The position numbers and the translations under genes are program-made. Below the pieces are notes generated by a model that was not told where the DNA came from, did not search any database, and was given only the letters and a program-made list of their open reading frames with translations. This document shows, one piece after another, positions 7,917-16,104 of a stretch of 43,779 nucleotides of DNA. Numbering within the stretch: position 1 is the first letter of the stretch; each line of letters starts with the position of its first letter. Source of the DNA: Prochloron sp. SulCav_FS08_3_32_3330 (GTDB taxonomy: Bacteria > Cyanobacteriota > Cyanobacteriia > Cyanobacteriales > DYNF01); the NCBI GenBank assembly GCA_020721205.1, contig DYNF01000016.1:14255-58033 (forward strand), in the 5' to 3' direction.

Positions 7917-8300
7917 TTAATTATTAATAATTCCTGCTTTAATTAACAACTTCTTTAATTCTCTCAAAAAATGTTCATATTCGCACTCGATCGCCGTGGA
8001 TCTGACAATAATTATTAATTTCCAACCTTGATTAATTAAAGGTAATAATTCCCGAAAACAGGCTTTAATTAAGCGTTTGATCCGGTTTCTTTCTACTGCT
8101 TTTTTACTAACTTTTTTACTAATGGAAATCCCTAGACAAGTAGGAGGTAAATCCTGATTACTTGAATTTGATTTTTGATCTGATTGGGGATCAAATAAGG
8201 CTTTTAAATTTAAGTTATCACTACGATAAAACCGTCCTTTTTCATAGACTTTTTTGAAATTACGCCAATTTTTTAACCGATATTTTTTTTGTAAACTCAC
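7917..8300 (-). CDS. rnpA: RNase P protein component
   Basis: 127 residues. It binds the RNase P RNA and helps mature tRNA 5' ends. Landmarks are the start RLKNWRNFKKVYEKGRFYRS, the central GISISKKVSKKAVERNRIKR RNA-binding signature (R-N-R-x-K/R-R) and the end CEYEHFLRELKKLLIKAGII. The start is GTG (MSLQKKYRL). rpmH normally lies just upstream in bacteria, but only about 90 bp with a hairpin separates this gene from the protease gene, and no L34 frame is there. Confidence 0.93.
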   Translation of the reverse strand: MSLQKKYRLKNWRNFKKVYEKGRFYRSDNLNLKALFDPQSDQKSNSSNQDLPPTCLGISISKKVSKKAVERNRIKRLIKACFRELLPLINQGWKLIIIVRSTAIECEYEHFLRELKKLLIKAGIINN

Positions 8301-8347
8301 AATCTTGATTGATTTTTATTTAAACAATTTATTTTATTTTTTTATTG

Positions 8348-8379
8348 TAGGTTGGGTTGAGGCACGAAACCCAACCTAC
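8348..8379. terminator. Hairpin after the protease gene
   Basis: A 12-bp perfect inverted repeat (GTAGGTTGGGTT / AACCCAACCTAC) with an 8-nt loop lies just downstream of the protease stop and upstream of rnpA, with an A/T-rich run towards rnpA. It is a repeat type common in cyanobacteria and a likely terminator. Confidence 0.6.
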
Positions 8380-8393
8380 TTGATTAAATTACT

Positions 8394-9593
8394 TTATTCT
8401 TCTTCATAATCCTCATCCTCAGATTCATCCTCAGATTCTTCTTCATAATCCTCATCCTCAGATTCTTCTTCAGATTCTTCTTCAGATTCTTCTTCACTTT
8501 CTTCTTCACTTTCTTCTTCATAATCCTCATCCTCAGATTCTTCTTCACTTTCTTCTTCACTTTCTTCTTCATAATCCTCATCCTCAGATTCTTCTTCACT
8601 TTCTTCCTCATAATCCTCATCTTCTTCTTCACTTTCTTCCTCAAATTCTTCCTCACAATCTTCATCTTCCTCCTCAGATTCTTCCTCCTCCTCAAACTCA
8701 TAATCTTCATCATCATATTCGCTTTCATCGTAGTCGTAGGAATCATCATCCTCATCATCATCATCCCACACATCCGTAAAATCAAGATCCGTCACATTAC
8801 GGATCGCCCAACAATCCCAACATAAGTCAGGATTTGCCATATAATCATAAGGAATATAACAATAACCTCCATCTCCCCAATCCTCACCCCAAGAATTACG
8901 CACAATAAACAATTTATGACTATCTAAATAACCCACACATAACATAGCATGATTTCCATGACTTTCACGCCCTCCCTCTGTGCTAAAATTAGGCATCGGT
9001 ACAATACCTTTTTTACGCGCATGATCAAAAGTTTTAAACAGTCTTAAACCAAAAGCAAAAGGATAACCTTCCGCTAAACAGTGTTTCATCGAATAAAGAT
9101 CCACCTCTATCTCATCAGCTTCCTCAATTAAAAAATTACTCGCTTCTTCCATTGCTTCGTCATGAGGCATTTCATTAACTAAATCTGGATGATAGCCCCA
9201 AGTTTCTTCACTACAAGCCCCATATTCTTCTAATACTTTAATCGCATTTGTAATAGTGCAACCTTCATCTTTCCCTTCCCAGCCATCAAAAACTCTGGCG
9301 TGATAATACACAAATAAACGACTCACATCTCCCGCTTCTCCTAGTTGTCGTTTTGCTAAATATTCATAAGCACCTACGAGGGAGTTAGCCACACAACTAT
9401 TAATAGCAGACTGATCTTCTACAGTAGTCATATAAGGGCGTAAATCCACTTTAGTAGGAAGTTGTGCCTCTCCAAAACGACTAGCTGAATATTTTTGTGA
9501 TTTCGGTGGTTTGGTGGTAGACTTTTGAAAACCACCTAATTTAATTTTTTTACCCGTAACTTTTTCGATTAAAACTGAAAATTTACCCGCCAT
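8394..9593 (-). CDS. Papain-like (C1) peptidase with long acidic repeat tail
   Basis: 399 residues. There is no signal peptide; the first ~45 residues are basic. Catalytic landmarks are the oxyanion Gln and Cys67 in EDQSAINSCVANSLVGAYEY, His215 in SHGNHAMLCVGY, and Asn233 in VRNSWGEDWGDGGY. All are present, so a cytoplasmic peptidase is plausible. From about residue 277 the rest (~120 residues) is almost only Glu, Asp, Ser and Tyr in repeats of the EESEDEDYE type. The DNA there is tandem-repetitive in units that are multiples of three, so slippage would change tail length without a frameshift. The substrate is unknown. The tail could bind cations or a basic partner, which is inference. Confidence 0.85.
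   Translation of the reverse strand: MAGKFSVLIEKVTGKKIKLGGFQKSTTKPPKSQKYSASRFGEAQLPTKVDLRPYMTTVEDQSAINSCVANSLVGAYEYLAKRQLGEAGDVSRLFVYYHARVFDGWEGKDEGCTITNAIKVLEEYGACSEETWGYHPDLVNEMPHDEAMEEASNFLIEEADEIEVDLYSMKHCLAEGYPFAFGLRLFKTFDHARKKGIVPMPNFSTEGGRESHGNHAMLCVGYLDSHKLFIVRNSWGEDWGDGGYCYIPYDYMANPDLCWDCWAIRNVTDLDFTDVWDDDDEDDDSYDYDESEYDDEDYEFEEEEESEEEDEDCEEEFEEESEEEDEDYEEESEEESEDEDYEEESEEESEEESEDEDYEEESEEESEEESEEESEEESEDEDYEEESEDESEDEDYEEE
8397..8700. repeat. Tandem repeats encoding the acidic tail
   Basis: Runs of TTCTTCAGATTC- and TTCTTCACTTTC-type units alternate with TCATAATCCTCATCCTC blocks. They encode E-E-S-E and D-E-D-Y-E repeats of the protease on the minus strand. Copies near 8440-8590 are almost identical, suggesting recent expansion. 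The other frame gives a Met/Arg/Lys-rich shadow that is not a gene. Confidence 0.85.
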
Positions 9594-9708
9594 AAATTTT
9601 GATACTCCTTAATCTAAGTACAAATATCAAAATGTCTAAGATTTTGATATTTTGTTAATATTTTGATTTTACTCTATCGGTACATTTTTTCAGGATAAAA
9701 AAATAGGC

Positions 9709-9759
9709 TCGTTGTGGTGCATTTAGCGTCACAATATAGTGCTAAATGCACCACAACGA
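9709..9759. terminator. 19-bp perfect hairpin upstream of the protease
   Basis: Arms of 19 bp, left TCGTTGTGGTGCATTTAGC (9709-9727) and right at 9741-9759, enclose a 13-nt loop. It sits 22 bp past the vapC stop at 9782 and about 115 bp upstream of the protease start. It may end the vapBC transcript or be a mobile hairpin. A related GTTCGTTGTTGCGCTTTAGC sequence is at about 16310. Confidence 0.6.
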
Positions 9760-9781
9760 ACAATTGCCTTTATATTGTGCA

Positions 9782-10213
9782 TTAGTTAATTGTCCAATCT
9801 TCTGTAATTAAATTTGGTATTTTCTTAAAATCTTTAGAATTTCGAGTTAATAAAATTAAATTATTAGCAATAGCAATACAGCCAATTCTTAAATCCATTG
9901 TTGCTACTTGAATTTTTTGCTCTCGCATTTGTTCAAAAATTAAAGTAGCTTTAGCATCAAAAGTTAATACGGGAGCAACAGCAAAACCTTTGAGTATTTC
10001 TGATAATAAATTATAGCCACGAATAACATCCTTGTTAGTTTTAGCACGATTAATTAAATTATGTGACCCAAGAGTTTGCTCATGAAAACTAACAATTGAT
10101 AAAGCAAAATCTGTCATCGGCACTTGAGACATCCTCTGAATTAATATCTTAAATTCCTGACAATTATGACGTTGTAAAAAGCTAATATGATCTGTATCTA
10201 AAAGATATTTCAT
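9782..10213 (-). CDS. VapC-type PIN toxin
   Basis: 143 residues. PIN landmarks are the start MKYLLDTDHISFLQR (first Asp), SIVSFHEQTLG (Glu), ATMDLRIGCIAIANNLILLT (Asp) and RNSKDF (last acidic position). The D-T-D-H-I-S start is typical of the VapC/FitB-like branch common in cyanobacteria. The start codon overlaps the antitoxin stop by one base (TAATG), so translation is coupled. It appears intact. Confidence 0.85.
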   Translation of the reverse strand: MKYLLDTDHISFLQRHNCQEFKILIQRMSQVPMTDFALSIVSFHEQTLGSHNLINRAKTNKDVIRGYNLLSEILKGFAVAPVLTFDAKATLIFEQMREQKIQVATMDLRIGCIAIANNLILLTRNSKDFKKIPNLITEDWTIN

Positions 10214-10428
10214 TATGATTGCTTAGTTTCCTCTGTCTGTTGATCTGATTGACGAAAAGCACGTCCATATTCTAAAACTTCCTCAAAAAGCTCCTCATCA
10301 GAAATTGATCCAATTAATTGCTGTAACCAATTATCAGAATTAGATTGATGTTCAAATTGATTTTTAAGCTTATAAACTGTTTCTTCTAAGTTATTTAATC
10401 GTTTTTCTAAAGTTACTTCGTCTAACAT
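10213..10428 (-). CDS. Antitoxin partner of the PIN toxin
   Basis: 71 residues. The protein is highly charged, with a leucine-heptad N-terminal helix (LEKRLNNLEETVYKLKNQFE) that suggests a coiled coil, and an acidic C-terminal part with DEELFEEVLEYGRAFR. This is the small companion often seen before DTDH-type PIN toxins; no AbrB or RHH motif is clear. Coupled to the toxin through TAATG. DNA-binding ability is uncertain. Confidence 0.65.
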   Translation of the reverse strand: MLDEVTLEKRLNNLEETVYKLKNQFEHQSNSDNWLQQLIGSISDEELFEEVLEYGRAFRQSDQQTEETKQS

Positions 10429-10539
10429 AATTTTTCTCCCTAAACCTAAATATTAATATTATAGCAATTGTCTTCTGGGAAATCAAGATCAAAAGTCGGC
10501 GATTTAACAAATACGGTCACTTTTCACAGCCTATTAATT

Positions 10540-13377
10540 TTACTCTATCATCTTAATTTCTTTTTCTGTTAATTCATATAATTTATATACTAATAAATCA
10601 ATTTCTCTTTCTAATTTACTGATATCAGCATCAGGATCATTTTTCTTAATTTTAATAATTTCATTAACTAATTTAATAAAAGGTTTTTCTTGTTTTTCGG
10701 TAATTTGTTTAACAGGAATTTGCTCAAAAAATACTTTACTTAATTCTCTCCCATTTTTACCTAATCTGGGAAAATTATCTTTAAAACAAAACAGCCATAA
10801 TTTAGAATTGAAGAAAGCTGTTAAATATTCAAGAAATTTACCTGTTAAAATATAACATTTTTGATTAGTATATAATTTATTTGTATCAAAAATAAAAGGA
10901 AAAAATTGAGTCATATTAGCATAAATAATTTTAGGTTTTTCAAATTCTTCAAGATAAGCACAATTTCTTAAATTATAAGGTGTTTTTCCCTGATCTGTGC
11001 GTTTTTTTAATTGAGGTAAAAATTGATCTAAATACTCTTTGATAGCAGGATAATCTTCAGCTTTTAAATAAGGAATATTTTGATGATTTTTTGTATAACC
11101 ATTATGGAAATTAATTAACCATAAATCTTGATAATTAGGATAATATTTATTAATATCTCTACCCCTTAAAAGAGGTTTAATTATTGTTTCAGATTTTGCA
11201 TCTTTAGTAATTAATTCCTGTCGTTTTTTACCATCAATAATAAAAGCTTCATTAAAACCTGTTAAAATCCCTCGATAAATATTAATATTCCAATCTTTTA
11301 AACTCACTCCTTGATCTTCAATTTTTTGCTTAATTTGTAACACTTGATCCTTTTCAAAACTCCAACTATTTTCGCTTAAATTATTTTGTTGAAAATCCTG
11401 TTTAATCTTTAACAAACTTTCAGTAAAAGCATTAGAATTGAAGTTATTTTTATCAAAATTAGCATATAATAAATGATTATTAGTTGATTTTTGCTTAACA
11501 AAACCTAAAATAGAAGCGTCTACCGTTGCTTCATCAAATATTGCTAAACCATTAAAATCAATAAAATGAGTAAGTTGAGTATTTTCTAATAAAAATAATC
11601 TCATTTGTTTACCATAATTAGCACGGGTAAACTTATTAGAAATAATAAACTGAAAAATCCCATTTTTATTAAGTAAATTATAACCTAATTCCACAAAATA
11701 AGTTAATAAATCAGCCATAGAATTATAAATAGAAAAATGTTGTTTTAAAATAGATTTAATAGCGGAAAATTCCTCTTGACGAAGATAAGGAGGATTACCA
11801 ATAATAATATCAAAACCGATAAAATCTCCTTGATTATTTAACACTTGAGGAAACTCAAAACGCCATTCAAAAGCATTTTGATAAAGTTTACTCCTTTCTA
11901 TGTCTTCAATCTCTATTTTTAAATCAGAATTTAAAGCAAAACGACTAATTAATGAATTACCATGTTTAATATTAATATCAATATTCGGTAAAGTTTCTAG
12001 TTGTCTATCAATCCCCGACTTTTCTAAAAAGTCGGGGATTTGATTATCATGATAATAACTATTTTTCAATAATTCAATCCACAATCTTAAACGACAAATT
12101 TTGACAGAATTACTATTAATATCCACTCCAAATAAACAATTTTCAATAATAGTTTTTTTCTCATGAAATAAAGTTTTTTGAACTCGTTGAGATTCTTTAT
12201 TATTCGGGTTATATTCAAAAAAATCACCGTCATTATTAATAATAATTAACTCATCATTTTCTACTGTTATTTCATAATCCCTTAACAATTTTCCCTCGGA
12301 ATCCATTAAGATTTTTAACTCACTTTTGATCGCAATAATTTCATTTAAAGCTGATACTAAAAAATGACCTGATCCTACCGCCGGATCACAAATTTTCAAA
12401 CTATTAATAATCTTATTAGCTTCTATTTTATCCTCAATTTTATTATGTAAATCATTAAAAGATTGACATTTCCAGCCCTTAAGATCATTAAACTTTTGTA
12501 TTATTGATCTTCTAATAGTTTCCCGACACATATACATAGTAATAAAGCTGGGAGTGAAAAATGAGCCATCTTGATAACCGTTAATTTTCTCAAAAATTAA
12601 ACCTAAAACAGAAGCATTAATTAAACTTTTATTTTCCTTTTTAACTCCTTCTAAACTTTGCGTCTTTGCGCCTTTGCGAGAAATAATAGCCCCTTCTGGA
12701 GACTCTCCAAAGTCATAACTATCTAAAAAATTAAACAAATATTCTAAACTATTTAACTTACCTTCTAACTTTTTTCCTTGACTATCTTTTAAAACAGAAT
12801 ACTTAAAAATTGGTAAATTTTCTGAAATTAAATTACTAATAACAATCGTTTGTTTTTCAATTTCTGTTACTTCAAAAAGTGAACTATTTAAGGAAGGAAT
12901 ATTACCCCATTTTTTTAAAATTGTAGCAGATCTTTCTTCAATTTTCCAAGCTAAAACTTGAAAAAATAAACAGTTTAAATCATCATAATTTTTAATTATA
13001 GTTAAATTCAGAAAACTATAAGTTAAATTCCCTTGATGATAACGAATTAATTGTGCTTCTAATAATTTTAAAAATAAAATCCGATTAATCCATGTTATAA
13101 TTAATTGTAAACCAAGATTAAATAATTGATCTTCTTCATTTTTTCCATATTTTTCTAACACTTCTAAATTTTCTAACTGATCAAGTTTATCTAATGTTTT
13201 AATTTGATTAAGGGCATTTTCTAACAATGATCCTTGATTTCTCTTAGCTATTTTTTCTCTTTGAATTAACTTTTTATTACCTTCTTTAACTTCCGTTAAA
13301 CCTAAAAGATATAATAATTCATAATAAAAGGCTTTATTTAAACTATTACTATCATTAGTTTTATTTTTAAAATTCAT
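10540..13377 (-). CDS. Eco57I/TaqI-like DNA methyltransferase, apparently 5'-truncated
   Basis: Adenine-specific DNA methyltransferase of the large type IIG-like class. From the ATG at 13377 it is 945 residues; the frame stays open to a TTG at 13479 inside cbiB, and residue numbers here count from that TTG. SAM motif I is ICDPAVGSGHFLVSALNEI (about 363-381), a further motif is GVDINSNSVKICRLRLW, and catalytic motif IV is IIGNPPYLRQEE (NPPY about 562-565). A TaqI-like target-recognition domain follows (PLLRGRDINKY). Full-length relatives known to me are about 1200 residues, with an N-terminal nuclease-like domain that is missing here. Two dispersed repeats sit in frame, at residues about 267-275 and 481-493. 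It may be a methylase-only remnant; activity is uncertain. Confidence 0.75.
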   Translation of the reverse strand: MNFKNKTNDSNSLNKAFYYELLYLLGLTEVKEGNKKLIQREKIAKRNQGSLLENALNQIKTLDKLDQLENLEVLEKYGKNEEDQLFNLGLQLIITWINRILFLKLLEAQLIRYHQGNLTYSFLNLTIIKNYDDLNCLFFQVLAWKIEERSATILKKWGNIPSLNSSLFEVTEIEKQTIVISNLISENLPIFKYSVLKDSQGKKLEGKLNSLEYLFNFLDSYDFGESPEGAIISRKGAKTQSLEGVKKENKSLINASVLGLIFEKINGYQDGSFFTPSFITMYMCRETIRRSIIQKFNDLKGWKCQSFNDLHNKIEDKIEANKIINSLKICDPAVGSGHFLVSALNEIIAIKSELKILMDSEGKLLRDYEITVENDELIIINNDGDFFEYNPNNKESQRVQKTLFHEKKTIIENCLFGVDINSNSVKICRLRLWIELLKNSYYHDNQIPDFLEKSGIDRQLETLPNIDINIKHGNSLISRFALNSDLKIEIEDIERSKLYQNAFEWRFEFPQVLNNQGDFIGFDIIIGNPPYLRQEEFSAIKSILKQHFSIYNSMADLLTYFVELGYNLLNKNGIFQFIISNKFTRANYGKQMRLFLLENTQLTHFIDFNGLAIFDEATVDASILGFVKQKSTNNHLLYANFDKNNFNSNAFTESLLKIKQDFQQNNLSENSWSFEKDQVLQIKQKIEDQGVSLKDWNINIYRGILTGFNEAFIIDGKKRQELITKDAKSETIIKPLLRGRDINKYYPNYQDLWLINFHNGYTKNHQNIPYLKAEDYPAIKEYLDQFLPQLKKRTDQGKTPYNLRNCAYLEEFEKPKIIYANMTQFFPFIFDTNKLYTNQKCYILTGKFLEYLTAFFNSKLWLFCFKDNFPRLGKNGRELSKVFFEQIPVKQITEKQEKPFIKLVNEIIKIKKNDPDADISKLEREIDLLVYKLYELTEKEIKMIE
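12010..12040. repeat. AGTCGGGGATT hairpin inside the methyltransferase gene
   Basis: A perfect 14-bp inverted repeat (AATCCCCGACTTTT / AAAAGTCGGGGATT, 3-nt loop) encodes the in-frame peptide IPDFLEKSGIDRQ on the minus strand, bounded by CAA codons on both sides (NQ...RQ). It is the same hairpin used as a terminator at 280, 24764 and 30520. Relatives as I recall them run straight from NQ to LETLPN, so this is an insertion that preserved the frame. Confidence 0.7.
12656..12681. repeat. RKGAKTQ-encoding dispersed repeat
   Basis: CTTTGCGTCTTTGCGCCTTT followed by GCGAGA reads SRKGAKTQS on the minus strand. This CTTTGCG repeat is a familiar dispersed element in bacterial genomes. It is more GC-rich than its surroundings and lies in a linker of the methyltransferase between the helical domain and the motif before the SAM site, where family members vary in length. 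Confidence 0.6.
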
Positions 13378-13418
13378 ATTCAAAAAAATCCGATCTACAA
13401 TTTTAATTTGATCTTCTG

Positions 13419-14405
13419 TTAAATGCTTTTTGTAAGATAAAAAATAATTGAGGCGATCGTTAACCAAATTAAACAACAATTACGGGTTAATTGTAAAGCT
13501 TGATTAATTTTTTCCATGGAAATGGGATCAATAGGATCACCTAAAAGGGGTTTTTCTTTGATCACCCCTTGATAAGTATTAATTCCCCCTAATTGTACCT
13601 TTAAAATCGCCCCATACACTGATTCACTCCAACCAGAATTAGGACTAGGATCTTTAATAGCATCTCTTTGACAAATTTGTAAAATTTGTTTTGGTTTTCC
13701 CGAAATTAATGCTAAAGTTAATACCGTTAAACGACAAGGAAACCATGTTAAAATATCTTCAAATTTTGCACTAAACCAACCTAAATCTAAAAAGGGTTCT
13801 TTTAAATAACCAATCATCGAATCTAATGTACTAGAAGCTTTATAGGCGATCGCCAAAGAAACAATCAAAATTGGATCAAAAAATAGCCCCATTAAAGCAT
13901 AAAATAAAGGTGCGGTAACACCATCGGTAGCATTTTCTGCTACAGTTTCTAATACGGCTCTAAGGATTTCATTTTCGTTTAAATTTTGGGTATCTCTACC
14001 CACATATTGACTAAGTTTTTCTCTTGCTTTTATGATATTTTGTTGTGTTAAAGGAGTTAAAACATCAAGGGAAGCTAATCTTAAACTTCGCCCGGCAAAG
14101 CAACTGGCAAGTAAAATTATTTCGAGGATTATAGCGATCCAATGATAAAATTGATTAACAAATTGTAGAAATATGTCCGTTAAGATTCCACTGCCAAATA
14201 TTAGGCATATCCCAAATATAATTCCGGCGAGGCGACGTTGCACAGCAGTGGCACAATATTTTAAGATTAATTGGGTCAAAAAATCAATGATCCGCCCCAT
14301 TATTTGTACAGGATGAAGCCAATTTTTGGGATCAGCTAGAAGGTAATCTAAGAGGGAAGCAAGAACTATAATAAGGATGGGGGTATAACTATCTAATGCT
14401 ATCAT
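13419..14405 (-). CDS. cbiB: Adenosylcobinamide-phosphate synthase
   Basis: 328 residues, an integral membrane enzyme of cobalamin biosynthesis that attaches the aminopropanol arm to adenosylcobyric acid. Landmarks are LLDYLLADPKNWLHPVQIMG (family signature D-x2-L-x-D-P-x-x-x-H-P-V), ENATDGVTAPLFYALMGLFF, YKASSTLDSMIGY and CQRDAIKDPSPNSGWSESVY (NSG-pseudocobalamin loop). Several membrane helices are apparent. The gene adjoins the GFA-like gene with no spacing. Its last 61 bp lie inside the open frame of the downstream methyltransferase. No cobalamin riboswitch is visible upstream. Confidence 0.9.
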   Translation of the reverse strand: MIALDSYTPILIIVLASLLDYLLADPKNWLHPVQIMGRIIDFLTQLILKYCATAVQRRLAGIIFGICLIFGSGILTDIFLQFVNQFYHWIAIILEIILLASCFAGRSLRLASLDVLTPLTQQNIIKAREKLSQYVGRDTQNLNENEILRAVLETVAENATDGVTAPLFYALMGLFFDPILIVSLAIAYKASSTLDSMIGYLKEPFLDLGWFSAKFEDILTWFPCRLTVLTLALISGKPKQILQICQRDAIKDPSPNSGWSESVYGAILKVQLGGINTYQGVIKEKPLLGDPIDPISMEKINQALQLTRNCCLIWLTIASIIFYLTKSI

Positions 14406-14795
14406 TTATTTTGTAATCTCATTAATATGGGTTTCCCAATTTTGTCCATCAAATAATTTTAGGGAAAAATGGTCTAAAATATCTTCATCTAAACAGTTAA
14501 GATTAACACTTATATCCTCGGGATGAGAGCGGGGCTGATAAAAACTATGGATCCCACAAATTTTACAAAAAGTATGTTTAGCTGTGAGAGTATTAAAAGT
14601 ATAGGTAGTTAAAAATTCTTGACCTTGAAGTAAGATAAAATATTCCCTAGAAACGATATAATGAATGAAGCCTTTTTTTCTACAAATAGAACAATTACAT
14701 TGGATAGCACTATCAGAATCAATCCTGACTTGAAACCTTACAGCCTTGCAATGACAACCACCTTGGTAACTTTTATCATTGATTTTCTTCACCAT
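14406..14795 (-). CDS. GFA/CENP-V domain zinc protein
   Basis: 129 residues of the Gfa-like fold. Cysteine groups for zinc are all present: GGCHCKAVRFQV, CNCSICRKKGFIHY and FCKICGIHSFYQPRSHPE, with the SHP and NLNCLDED motifs near the end. The founding member was proposed to join formaldehyde to glutathione, but most relatives have no proven reaction. The stop codon abuts the cbiB ATG, so the two genes are probably one transcript; a functional link to cobalamin is not implied. Confidence 0.85.
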   Translation of the reverse strand: MVKKINDKSYQGGCHCKAVRFQVRIDSDSAIQCNCSICRKKGFIHYIVSREYFILLQGQEFLTTYTFNTLTAKHTFCKICGIHSFYQPRSHPEDISVNLNCLDEDILDHFSLKLFDGQNWETHINEITK

Positions 14796-14837
14796 AATTA
14801 CGGATCCTGATTACAAGAATTATTGTTTAATTTTAAC

Positions 14838-15281
14838 TTAAATGATAAAACTGGTTTTTTCACCGATCGAAGCCTTCCAACTTCGGGCATCATAATAAAG
14901 ATCCGCTAAAGTTATACTATAAAGTGCTTCTTTTAATTTCTGATGAATACGTCTCCATAAACATATTGTTACCCAATCTTCTGCTTGGGTCTTATCTATT
15001 TCATAATTAGGGAAGGGATCAATTGTTTCTCCTACGGCTTCTAATATTTGTCCTAAAGAAATATAAGAAGGATCCATCGCCAATTGATAACCACCTTGTA
15101 CTCCTCTAACTGATCTTACAATACCTGCTTGACGCATTTTAATCAATAATTTTTCCAGATAAGGTGCGGGAAGATCCTGTCGAGATGCGATAGATTTTAC
15201 CGACACCGGACGATGTTTAGACTGTAAACTTAGATCTAGCAATGCCTTAACACTATAATGACCTCTAGTTGTTAACTTCAT
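14838..15281 (-). CDS. Rrf2-family transcriptional regulator
   Basis: 147 residues. An N-terminal winged helix (MKLTTRGHYSVKALLDLSLQ, then SVKSIASRQDLPAPYLEKLLI and VRSVRGVQGGYQLA) matches IscR/RirA/NsrR-type proteins. Only one cysteine (VTICLWRRIHQKL) is seen in the usual ligand region, where Fe-S cluster members have three. It may sense without a cluster or use other ligands, as discussed for some cyanobacterial Rrf2 proteins. It is divergent from cyAbrB across a 308-bp region. Confidence 0.85.
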   Translation of the reverse strand: MKLTTRGHYSVKALLDLSLQSKHRPVSVKSIASRQDLPAPYLEKLLIKMRQAGIVRSVRGVQGGYQLAMDPSYISLGQILEAVGETIDPFPNYEIDKTQAEDWVTICLWRRIHQKLKEALYSITLADLYYDARSWKASIGEKTSFII

Positions 15282-15589
15282 TTCCCTTATTTTATGGCAT
15301 AACTTTGCCTTAAGTCCCTTTATTTATTTAATTTTAGTTTACCCCCAAAAAGCAAAAAAAAAACTTTTGTAAATAAATTGAAAAAAATATTTTAAAAATG
15401 TACAATGATCGAGTATTATAAAAATATGAAAATAAATAAACAAACTTGACTTTATTCCCGATCAGATTAAGGAGATTAATCTCAAGATAAATCCATAAAT
15501 TTTTAAGGGATTCTGTTCAAGTTATAAGGCTTTATTTATTTCTCTTTTTAGTTAAATACAAGTAAATCTCAAGAAAAATACCAAAGTAT
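15282..15589. promoter_or_regulatory. Divergent promoter region of the Rrf2 gene and cyAbrB
   Basis: AT-rich region without a credible gene. A possible -10 (TATAAA) lies near 15418 after a long A/T tract, and AAGGAGATTAATCTCAAGA near 15470 contains an inverted GAGATTAATCTC. No firm operator is assigned. Its length is compatible with a long 5' leader for the cyAbrB gene, which has no strong Shine-Dalgarno site. Confidence 0.35.
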
Positions 15590-15973
15590 ATGAATAAAAA
15601 AGCCCAAGCTAATCCCTTAACTGGTCAAGAATTACTTGACAAAGTGAATAAACTAGGTAATGTTAGCAAAGAAGAAAAAGCTCGTCAATGTGGTTACTAT
15701 ACCACTACCAAAAATGGCATTGAAAGAGTAAATATGATGAAATTCCTGAATGCTTTAATTGATGCAGAGGGAATTGAATTAGATAGTAGTTCTAATGGTA
15801 CAGGTAGAGGAGGACGTTCTGCTAGTTATAAAATTAGTGTTCAATCTAATGGTAATCTTTTAATTGGTTCTGCTTATACGGGTAAAATGAATTTAAAACC
15901 CGGTGACGAATTTGAAATTACCCTCGGTCGTAAACACATTCATCTTAAACAAGTGGAAGAAGCGGAAGTCTAA
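15590..15973 (+). CDS. cyAbrB-type transcriptional regulator
   Basis: 127 residues of the cyanobacterial AbrB family, small DNA-binding proteins that govern carbon/nitrogen balance and many stress genes. The start LTGQELLDKVNKLGNVSKEE, the KARQCGYYT segment and the C-terminal SVQSNGNLLIGSAYTGKMNL followed by KPGDEFEITLGRKHIHLKQV are typical. Unlike classical AbrB, the swapped-hairpin domain is C-terminal. The NGNLLIGSAYT and GRKHIHL wording makes me favour the cyAbrB2 (Sll0822-like) branch over cyAbrB1, at moderate certainty. It is monocistronic. Confidence 0.85.
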   Translation: MNKKAQANPLTGQELLDKVNKLGNVSKEEKARQCGYYTTTKNGIERVNMMKFLNALIDAEGIELDSSSNGTGRGGRSASYKISVQSNGNLLIGSAYTGKMNLKPGDEFEITLGRKHIHLKQVEEAEV

Positions 15974-16104
15974 TTATTAACAGTTAACATTAAACATTAA
16001 ACACTGTTGTTTAAAGATTAAATTGTTACTTGTAATCTGATATTTTTACTTCAATTGTTTCAATACTTTAACTCCATCTTTGATCTAAGTAGTATCTTTG
16101 TACT

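Noticed and set aside
8384-8785. 133-codon frame rich in Met, Arg and Lys
   Set aside because: It is the shifted-frame shadow of the protease's acidic repeat tail and has no ribosome site or known domain.
14796-14837. Cobalamin riboswitch for cbiB
   Set aside because: Only about 40 bp separate the GFA gene from the Rrf2 gene, and no B12-box-like sequence is present.
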